Shown piece after piece: positions 14,690 through 20,890 of a stretch of 25,713 nt of DNA. The stretch is from URNF01 sp045638005 (lineage in GTDB: Bacteria > Bacillota > Clostridia > Oscillospirales > Acutalibacteraceae): assembly GCA_045638005.1 (NCBI GenBank), contig JAZUAN010000041.1, positions 1-25,713 of the forward strand, read 5' to 3'. A program made the position numbers and the translations under genes. Positions within the stretch are counted from its first letter, which is position 1, and each line of letters opens with the position of its first letter. A model generated the notes under the pieces. That model saw nothing but the letters and a program-made list of their open reading frames with translations. It did no database searches and was not told where the DNA came from.

Positions 14690-15358
14690 TTAAATAGTAC
14701 CGTTGTTTTGGTAATAATGCTGTATGTATTTTTTCAACAATTGCAGGTGCGCTTGCTGCGGGTCGGTCGCCTCGGGCAACGTCCGCACGCCCCACAAAAG
14801 CGACGGCAGCGACGCCGTTTTCTCGCTGTTCCACAGATTTTCATAGGTGGAGGAAATACCGTCGCCGAGCGGTTCAAACAGCGAGACACCGTCTGCGGTA
14901 TATGCCTGCACATAGCGAGTGTACACTGACGGCTCTATGGCGAACAGGACATATTCATCGGTTTTGAAAGAGGTGATGAGCTGTTCGAGCGGGAGATCCC
15001 GCTGTCCCGCCTCAGCGGCGCCTACCGTCAGCGTGCGCACGGTGATTTGGATCTCTCCGTCGCTGTTCTGATCCACGCCATGTGCTTTGAGTGCATCGCA
15101 CAGCGCTTGCTGTGTGGGTTCGCTCAAAGTCGTTTGGGTAACCAACGTCAGGGTGTAGTCGGCGGTATCTTTTGGAAACATCACCGGGACAGCAACAATC
15201 AGCAGCGCGATTACCACCGCCGCCTCTACCATCCAAAGGATATATTTTTTGTAATTTCGCCGCCATTTTTCTTTGAAGGTCGGCTCCGTGGTATCAATAT
15301 CACCAAAGGTATCCTGAATATTGCGTTTGTCGGTACGGATATACCATTCGCGGGACAT
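14690..15358 (-). CDS. single-pass membrane protein of unknown function
   Basis: 222 residues from the ATG at 15358 (AAGGTG six bases upstream; an in-frame GTG three codons earlier is less likely). Layout: a charged cytoplasmic head (residues 1-38, with KEKWRRNYKKY just before the membrane), one hydrophobic segment (39-61, ILWMVEAAVVIALLIVAVPV), then an extracellular domain of about 160 residues. That domain starts YTLTLVTQTTLSEPTQQAL and includes an acidic DQNSDGEIQITVRTL stretch. The layout predicts an anchored outer-face domain. I do not recognise a named family. It is the upstream neighbour of the E2-like gene. Confidence 0.75.
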   Translation of the reverse strand: MSREWYIRTDKRNIQDTFGDIDTTEPTFKEKWRRNYKKYILWMVEAAVVIALLIVAVPVMFPKDTADYTLTLVTQTTLSEPTQQALCDALKAHGVDQNSDGEIQITVRTLTVGAAEAGQRDLPLEQLITSFKTDEYVLFAIEPSVYTRYVQAYTADGVSLFEPLGDGISSTYENLWNSEKTASLPSLLWGVRTLPEATDPQQAHLQLLKKYIQHYYQNNGTI

Positions 15359-15400
15359 AAAAAGCACCTTCTTTCATAGGGTGACGAGTTCCTGCCTTAA

Positions 15401-15429
15401 AGTATATCACACAACCGCTTTTTTGTCAC
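15401..15429 (-). promoter_or_regulatory. promoter of the membrane-protein gene
   Basis: On the minus strand -35 GTGACA (15424-15429, 5 of 6 consensus) lies 17 bases from -10 TATACT (15401-15406). The start codon is about 43 bases downstream. GGTGAC (15380-15385) and GTCACC (15425-15430) form an inverted repeat spanning the promoter, possibly by chance. Confidence 0.75.
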
Positions 15430-15544
15430 CAACAAAACAGTTTTTATAATTTATTTCAAAAAACGAAAAATTTCACTTGATTTTAACAATTTTGGTGCAT
15501 AACGATGTTAAATGGATTAACTATTATCTTTAAAAGGAAGCAAT

Positions 15545-15695
15545 ATGAAAAAGCTGAAAAACTTTTTAAAAGCCGTAGCATTTACGGTCATATTTGTGCT
15601 ATTGGAATTCATTGGTCGCATGGGAGGAATACGGCATTGCAGTATACCCCTATGCCTGCAATTCCCAACCCCTGGAAGCAGAAGAAAACATATAA
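15545..15695 (+). pseudogene. short broken gene with a signal-like N-terminus
   Basis: A good ribosome binding site (AAAAGGAAG) precedes an ATG at 15545 that gives MKKLKNFLKAVAFTVIFVLL, a lysine-rich then hydrophobic start like a signal or anchor peptide. In the same frame the reading then becomes unlike protein and runs on into the antisense of the AraC gene. In another frame the adjacent DNA gives AWEEYGIAVYPYACNSQPLE, ending at TAA 15693-15695, just before the terminator stem. The simplest view is a remnant with an internal deletion or frameshift joining N- and C-terminal scraps. A real small membrane protein is not excluded. Confidence 0.35.
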
Positions 15696-15696
15696 C

Positions 15697-15737
15697 AATA
15701 AAGACGGTGCATCAAAATTTGATGCACCGTCTTTATT
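15697..15737. terminator. terminator of the AraC-family gene
   Basis: A perfect inverted repeat with 20-base arms (15697-15716 and 15718-15737) around one central A. Outer parts are AATAAAGAC and GTCTTTATT, giving A/U-rich flanks on both strands. It overlaps the stop codon of the minus-strand AraC-family gene and lies just after the broken + strand reading frame, so it can serve both directions. Confidence 0.85.
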
Positions 15738-16890
15738 ATTGTCCTTTTTCTCTATATTCTCGCGGTGTGAGGCCGGTGTGCTTTTTGAAAATTTTGGAGA
15801 AATACTGCACGTCCGGCATACCGCAATGCTGCGCCACCGTCTGTATCTGCAAGCGGGTGGTTTGTAAAAGCTGTTTTGCCGTTTTGACCCGCTTTTCGTT
15901 GACATGCGCGGTGAGCGTTTGACCGGTTTCCTGCCGAAAAAGCGCTGAAAGATAGGCGGGGCTGACGTTTTGCGCCGCCGCTAATGCGCTCAGACGCAGA
16001 TTGGCGGTGAGATCCGCGTCGATGCAAGCGATGGCTTTTTGTACCGGCGGCGAATATTGCTTCATGGAATGCTTTCTCACCAGGCGGCAATACGAGCGGA
16101 AAATATCGTTCATGAACGGATACACCGCTTCCACATCCGCGATCTGCTCGATGCGGCGCGCAAAATCCGAGGAAAGGCTGTCCAAATGCAGGGGATGCAC
16201 CCCGCCTTTTTCCGCCGCTTTGCGCAAAAGGGTGTTCATGATGATACAATAATTTTTCAGATTTCGCACCGGATCGGCAAGCCGTTTTTCAAACGGCATA
16301 GAGGAAAAGGTGGAAAGATGGCGGTCCACCTTGTGCATTTGTCCGAGGGTGACCGCTTCCATCAATTCATTTTCATAGGCATACCGTTCTTCAACACGCT
16401 GCATGGTTTTGAGCACCGTTTCCGGCTCCGCGGGCCCCTCGTGCGGCAACGGCGACAGATCACCTGCGTTGTCATTGTCAATATCCACCACCGCGTAGTC
16501 GCTGCCTTCCCACAACTGCTCGGCAAAAGCGTCGGTGAGTGCGAACAGCTGCCCGCCATTTGGAACGACCGGTATATCACTGTAATATTTTTCCAGTTCC
16601 TTTGCGTCTCTTACCGCCATGCCGGTGCTTTCCGCCCATTCCAATATCTGCTGACGGGTCGGCTCGGCGGTGAGATACGGTCCGATCAGCAGTGCTGCCG
16701 CGGGATGCTCGGATAAAAGCAGCAAAAGATAACTGCAATGCAGCGGATCGGTCAGTTTATACACCGTCTGTGGCGCGACAGAGACGAGCGCCACCGGCAA
16801 CTCTCCTCTGTACGGATCCAGCACCTGCGTTTTGATATGACATTTTCGGAAAACCGCCTGCAAAAATCGCAGTTGCGCAGCATACAGCAT
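15736..16890 (-). CDS. AraC-family transcriptional regulator
   Basis: 384 residues. The C-terminal ~100 residues (283-384) form an AraC/XylS double helix-turn-helix domain: LSALAAAQNVSPAYLSALFR as the first HTH, then QTVAQHCGMPDVQYFSKIFK with the family ending HTGLTPREYREK. The N-terminal ~280 residues have no recognised sensory fold, although LLLLLSEHPAAALLIGPYL resembles the sensor region of other Clostridial AraC proteins. It is divergent from the GPH transporter across a 218-base region, so it most likely activates the transporter/GH2 genes in response to a sugar. The start is supported by AAAAGGGG 8 bases upstream. Confidence 0.9.
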   Translation of the reverse strand: MLYAAQLRFLQAVFRKCHIKTQVLDPYRGELPVALVSVAPQTVYKLTDPLHCSYLLLLLSEHPAAALLIGPYLTAEPTRQQILEWAESTGMAVRDAKELEKYYSDIPVVPNGGQLFALTDAFAEQLWEGSDYAVVDIDNDNAGDLSPLPHEGPAEPETVLKTMQRVEERYAYENELMEAVTLGQMHKVDRHLSTFSSMPFEKRLADPVRNLKNYCIIMNTLLRKAAEKGGVHPLHLDSLSSDFARRIEQIADVEAVYPFMNDIFRSYCRLVRKHSMKQYSPPVQKAIACIDADLTANLRLSALAAAQNVSPAYLSALFRQETGQTLTAHVNEKRVKTAKQLLQTTRLQIQTVAQHCGMPDVQYFSKIFKKHTGLTPREYREKGQ

Positions 16891-16950
16891 ACATAACGCC
16901 CCTTTTGTCGTTTTTGGAAGAATTTACAAATCACATACACTTTTAAACAC

Positions 16951-16979
16951 ATTATAGTATAAAATTTCGTGAAAGACAA
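16951..16979 (-). promoter_or_regulatory. promoter of the AraC-family regulator
   Basis: On the minus strand -35 TTGTCT (16974-16979) and a perfect -10 TATAAT (16951-16956) are separated by 17 bases. The regulator start codon is about 60 bases downstream. Confidence 0.75.
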
Positions 16980-17021
16980 CCACTTATATAAAAATAATAC
17001 AAGTTTACATAAAAAAATTCC

Positions 17022-17050
17022 TCACACCACAAGGCGCTTTGCGCTATAAT
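17022..17050 (+). promoter_or_regulatory. probable activator-dependent promoter of the sugar transporter
   Basis: A perfect -10 TATAAT (17045-17050) is preceded at the correct 17-base distance by TCACAC (17022-17027), a poor -35. A GCGC-TTT-GCGC inverted repeat (17034-17044) abuts the -10. A good -10 with a weak -35 next to a divergent AraC gene fits activation by that regulator; this is inference. Confidence 0.6.
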
Positions 17051-17063
17051 CATACTTGTAAGC

Positions 17064-17081
17064 ATCTGTCGGATGACAGAT
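17064..17081 (+). promoter_or_regulatory. leader hairpin or operator of the transporter mRNA
   Basis: ATCTGTC (17064-17070) pairs with GACAGAT (17075-17081) around GGAT, just after the expected transcription start. The 9-mer ATCTGTCGG (17064-17072) is the exact reverse complement of CCGACAGAT (18540-18548) in the terminator between transporter and GH2 genes. It could be an operator or an RNA element. Confidence 0.4.
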
Positions 17082-17108
17082 AAGTTTGTGATGAGAGGAA
17101 TGTTTTTT

Positions 17109-18524
17109 ATGTCAACGAAACAATCGCGTCCCTTTGGCATACGCGACAGCGTCGCGTACGCAGCGGGCGACCTCGGCTGCAACATGAGCTTTGCGCTGAA
17201 AAGCACCATGTCCATCTTCTGGACCCAGTTCATGGGTATGGATCTGTGGTATGCCGCTTTGCTGGTTATCGTGCAGGTGTGGGATGCTATCAACGATCCG
17301 CTGATCGGCTCTATCATCGACGCCGACAAACGCAACTACAAACGCAACAAATTTTTAGCCTACATCTGGGCAGGCTCCATCGGTCTGGTCGTGGGCGGCG
17401 CTTGCTGCTTCCTGCCCTTCCCGAACGCTCCCACATGGGCGAAGGCGATCATCTTTGTCGCCGGCTATGTGGTATGGGATGCGTTTTACACCGTGGCAAA
17501 CGTGCCTTACGGCTCGTTGCTTTCCTTGATCTCCAACGATGTTAAGGATAGAGCGTCTCTGTCTGCGTGGCGTTCGGTCGGCTCCATCTTCGGCAACATG
17601 CTGCCGATGGTGATCCTGCCCTTCATCATCTACGACAAAGACAACAACCTCATCGGTGAGCGCGTATTTATCGCTGCGCTGATCATGGGCGTTTTGGGCT
17701 TTATCTGCTTCCAGTTTATGATCCGCAACACCGAGATCCGTGTGGAGCAGGATATCACCCTAAAGGAAGAAACTCCCAAGTTTAACGTGCTCAAAGCGTT
17801 TGTCAACTTCGCTAAAAACCGTGCGGCTATCGGCGCGACGGTTGCTGCTATGGGTATGTTCATCGGCATGCAGGGCGCTGCTACCGCTGTTACCGTTATC
17901 TTCCAGTCGTATTTTAAGAATGTGCAGATCTCCGGTGTCGTGCAGTTGTTTGCCATGATCCCGATCGTGGTATTCACCCCTCTTGCCCGTAACATGGTTG
18001 CGAAATTCGGCAAGAAAGAGCTTGCGACCTTTGGTTCCATCTGTTCCATTGTTGCGGGCCTCGCTCTGTTTGTTGTTATGCCGGAGAACATCGGTCTTGA
18101 TCTCATCATCTACATCGCGTGCCAGCTCGTTTTCTCGCTGGGCCTTGGTATCTACTCCACCGTTTCCTGGGCAATGATGGGTGATGCTATCGACTATAAC
18201 GAGTGGAAGACAGGCAAGAGAGAAGAAGGTACTGTGTATTCTCTCCATTCCTTCTTCAGAAAATTAGCGCAGGGCGTCGGTCCTGCTTTGGTGTTGGTGG
18301 TCATGGTTGCGCTCGGCTACGTCGGTGAAAACGAGGGCAATCAGGTTTGGGAGGTTGCCATCAATATGCGCTACCTCGTGGCTGCTACCTATCTGTTCTC
18401 TGCGATTTTGCAGTACGTGGGTCTGGGTCTCATTTACAACCTCGACAAGAAAACCCTTGCTCAAATGAACAAAGAGCTGGGCCGCGCACCGGAAGAGCAG
18501 GAAACCCAAACCGCCGGCAACTGA
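17109..18524 (+). CDS. GPH-family (MelB/GusB-like) sugar:cation symporter
   Basis: 471 residues, about 12 membrane segments. GPH-family features are the N-terminal FGIRDSVAYAAGDLGCNMSF, the WDAINDPLIGSIIDADK motif with the two aspartates used for cation and sugar binding in MelB, VPYGSLLSLISNDVKDRASL, and MGDAIDYNEWKTGKREEGTVYS in the second half. The family imports galactosides, glucuronides, pentosides and related sugars with Na+ or H+. The ATG at 17109 is chosen for spacing to AGAGGA; earlier in-frame ATGs (17073, 17100) lack it. It is followed by a GH2 enzyme, suggesting uptake of an intact glycoside that is then cleaved inside the cell. Confidence 0.93.
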   Translation: MSTKQSRPFGIRDSVAYAAGDLGCNMSFALKSTMSIFWTQFMGMDLWYAALLVIVQVWDAINDPLIGSIIDADKRNYKRNKFLAYIWAGSIGLVVGGACCFLPFPNAPTWAKAIIFVAGYVVWDAFYTVANVPYGSLLSLISNDVKDRASLSAWRSVGSIFGNMLPMVILPFIIYDKDNNLIGERVFIAALIMGVLGFICFQFMIRNTEIRVEQDITLKEETPKFNVLKAFVNFAKNRAAIGATVAAMGMFIGMQGAATAVTVIFQSYFKNVQISGVVQLFAMIPIVVFTPLARNMVAKFGKKELATFGSICSIVAGLALFVVMPENIGLDLIIYIACQLVFSLGLGIYSTVSWAMMGDAIDYNEWKTGKREEGTVYSLHSFFRKLAQGVGPALVLVVMVALGYVGENEGNQVWEVAINMRYLVAATYLFSAILQYVGLGLIYNLDKKTLAQMNKELGRAPEEQETQTAGN

Positions 18525-18535
18525 ATGTAATTGTT

Positions 18536-18569
18536 GTACCCGACAGATACATTCTGTCGGGTACTTTTT
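18536..18569 (+). terminator. intercistronic terminator/attenuator between transporter and GH2
   Basis: A perfect 12-base stem, GTACCCGACAGA (18536-18547) with TCTGTCGGGTAC (18553-18564), with a 5-base loop, is followed by TTTTT. It lies 11 bases after the transporter stop and just before the GH2 ribosome binding site. Transcripts reaching the GH2 gene must read through it, so it may set a lower enzyme:transporter ratio or be regulated. Confidence 0.85.
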
Positions 18570-18584
18570 GAAAAGGAGCAACGT

Positions 18585-20828
18585 ATGAGACAAGTAGTAA
18601 ATCTGAATGCAAAATGGGCATTTGCTAAAGGCGAAAAGGAAATCCCCGCCGCCATTCCCGCGACCTGGAACTGGGTAAATCTGCCCCATTCCTGGAACAA
18701 TATCGACGGTCAGGACGGCGGCAATGATTATTACCGCGGCACCTGTCACTATGCTAAGAAAGTAGAAAAAGCCGATCTGCCGGTGGCAGACCGCTATTAT
18801 CTGGAAATCCGCGGCGCGAACTCCTCTGCTGACGTGTATGTGAACGGTAAAGCGCTCGCACACCATGACGGCGGCTATTCCACCTGGCGGGTGGATGTCA
18901 CCGACACGTTAGAGGAGGAAAACCTGTTTGTGATCGCGGTGGATAATGCCGAAAACGATCACGTGTATCCGCAGATGGCGGATTTCACCTTCTACGGCGG
19001 TCTGTACCGCGATGTCAACCTCGTTTGTGTGAACGCATCCCACTTTGATCTCGACTATTACGGCACCCCCGGCTTGAAGGTCACCCCCTGCATCACCGGT
19101 AAGGACGCGACGGCCACGGTGGAAGTATACGTCACCAACGGCAAAATGGGACAGACCCTGCGCTACACCATTAGCGATAAAGAGGGCAACGTGGTGGCAT
19201 CCGTCGAGAGCGCTGATACCTGCGTAAAAATGGATATTGAAAACGTGCATCTGTGGCACGGCAGAAAGGATCCGTATCTGTACACTGTGACGGTTGAACT
19301 GGTGGAAGACGGCAAGGTGCTGGATAATGTTTCCACCCGCTTTGGCTGCCGCACCTATGTGATCGACCCCGAAAACGGCTTTATTCTCAATGGCGAGGAA
19401 TACCCGCTGCGCGGTGTGTCCCGTCATCAGGATCGCTGGGGACTGGGCAACGCGCTGCTGCCGGAGCATCACGAAGAGGATATTGACCTCATCTGCGAGG
19501 TCGGCGCTACCACCATTCGTCTCGCGCACTATCAGCACGACCAGCATTTCTATGATCTGTGCGATGAAAAGGGTCTGGTGATTTGGGCGGAGATCCCCTA
19601 TATCTCCAAGCACATGCCCAACGGCAAAGAAAACACCTATCAGCAGATGAAAGAGCTCATCACCCAGAACTACAACCACCCCTCCATCGTGGTGTGGGGT
19701 CTTTCCAACGAGATCACCATGTCGGGTGCGGACGATCCCGATCTCATCGAAAATCATCAGAAACTGTATGATCTGGTGCATGAGATGGATAACACCCGCC
19801 TGACCACTATGGCGTGTCTCACCATGTGTAATATGGACGCGGAATACGTGCATATTCCGGACGTGGTGTCCTACAACCACTATTTCGGTTGGTACGGCGG
19901 CGACACCTCTATGAATGGTCCGTGGTTTGATAAATTCCACGCGAAATACCCCAACACCCCCATCGGCTGCAGCGAATACGGCTGCGAGGCGCTCGACTGG
20001 CACACCTCCAACCCGCAGCAGGGTGACTATACCGAGGAGTATCAGGCGTACTACCACGAAGAACTCATCCGTCAGTTCTTCTCCCGCAAATATCTGTGGG
20101 CGACACATGTGTGGAACATGTTTGACTTTGGTGCGGACGCGCGCGCGGAGGGTGGCGAAAACGGTCAGAACCATAAGGGCCTCATCACCTTTGACCGTAA
20201 ATATAAGAAGGACGCTTTCTATGCGTATAAAGCATGGCTGTCCGACGAACCGTTCGTGCATCTGTGCGGCAAACGCTATATCGACCGCGTGGAGGACGTC
20301 ACCAAGGTGACGGTATACTCCAATCAGCCGGAGGTGGAGCTGTTTGCAAACGGCGAGAGCCTCGGCAAGAAGCAGGCGGCTGATCACTTCTTCTACTTTG
20401 ATGTGCCCAACGTCGGCGAGACTAAACTTGTCGCCAAAGCGGGCGAGTTGACCGATGAAGGCGTGATCCGCAAGGTAGAAGAGTTTAATGACGCCTACCG
20501 TTTGAAAGAAAAGGGTGCGGTGCTCAACTGGTTTGACATCACCGAGCGCGAGGGCTATTTCTCGCTCAATGATAAGCTGTCTGACATCATTGCCACCATG
20601 CAGGGCAAGCTGCTGTTCGCAGGCTTGGCTGCCAAAATGATGAAAGCAATGAGCGGCGGCAAAAAGGCGAGCGGTTTTGAGATGAACGAGGGTATGATGC
20701 AGATGATGGGCGGCTTCACCGTCCTGCGTCTGACCGGTCTTATCGGTACCGCCGGTGTCAACTTGACCAAGGAAGAACTGCTCGACCTCAACGCAAAGCT
20801 CAACAAGATCAAAAAACCGAAGAAATAA
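18585..20828 (+). CDS. glycoside hydrolase family 2 (beta-galactosidase/beta-glucuronidase-like)
   Basis: 747 residues, no signal peptide, so cytoplasmic. Order: sugar-binding jelly-roll (about 5-155, with LPHSWNNIDGQDGGNDYYRG), Ig-like domain (about 165-260), TIM barrel (about 262-555), a second Ig-like domain (about 570-620, VTVYSNQPEVELFANGESLG), and a Met/Lys-rich C-terminal extension (about 645-747). The acid/base Glu is E376 in WGLSNEITMS and the nucleophile E464 in GCSEYGCEA. NHKG (529-532) followed by FDRKYKKDAF resembles both GH2 beta-galactosidases and the NxK motif of glucuronidases, so substrate is uncertain. ATG 18585 follows AAAAGGAG; an in-frame ATG at 18531 lies before the terminator stem. 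Confidence 0.92.
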   Translation: MRQVVNLNAKWAFAKGEKEIPAAIPATWNWVNLPHSWNNIDGQDGGNDYYRGTCHYAKKVEKADLPVADRYYLEIRGANSSADVYVNGKALAHHDGGYSTWRVDVTDTLEEENLFVIAVDNAENDHVYPQMADFTFYGGLYRDVNLVCVNASHFDLDYYGTPGLKVTPCITGKDATATVEVYVTNGKMGQTLRYTISDKEGNVVASVESADTCVKMDIENVHLWHGRKDPYLYTVTVELVEDGKVLDNVSTRFGCRTYVIDPENGFILNGEEYPLRGVSRHQDRWGLGNALLPEHHEEDIDLICEVGATTIRLAHYQHDQHFYDLCDEKGLVIWAEIPYISKHMPNGKENTYQQMKELITQNYNHPSIVVWGLSNEITMSGADDPDLIENHQKLYDLVHEMDNTRLTTMACLTMCNMDAEYVHIPDVVSYNHYFGWYGGDTSMNGPWFDKFHAKYPNTPIGCSEYGCEALDWHTSNPQQGDYTEEYQAYYHEELIRQFFSRKYLWATHVWNMFDFGADARAEGGENGQNHKGLITFDRKYKKDAFYAYKAWLSDEPFVHLCGKRYIDRVEDVTKVTVYSNQPEVELFANGESLGKKQAADHFFYFDVPNVGETKLVAKAGELTDEGVIRKVEEFNDAYRLKEKGAVLNWFDITEREGYFSLNDKLSDIIATMQGKLLFAGLAAKMMKAMSGGKKASGFEMNEGMMQMMGGFTVLRLTGLIGTAGVNLTKEELLDLNAKLNKIKKPKK

Positions 20829-20842
20829 TGAAACAAACAAAA

Positions 20843-20880
20843 GCGACAATGCATCTTTCACGATGCATTGTCGCCTTTTC
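20843..20880. terminator. bidirectional terminator between GH2 and the YfhO-like gene
   Basis: A 13-base perfect stem, GCGACAATGCATC (20843-20855) with GATGCATTGTCGC (20862-20874), with a 6-base loop. It is preceded by an A-rich tract and followed by CTTTTCTTTTG. It closes the + strand GH2 gene and, read on the other strand, the convergent YfhO-like gene. Confidence 0.88.
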
Positions 20881-20890
20881 TTTTGTATAT

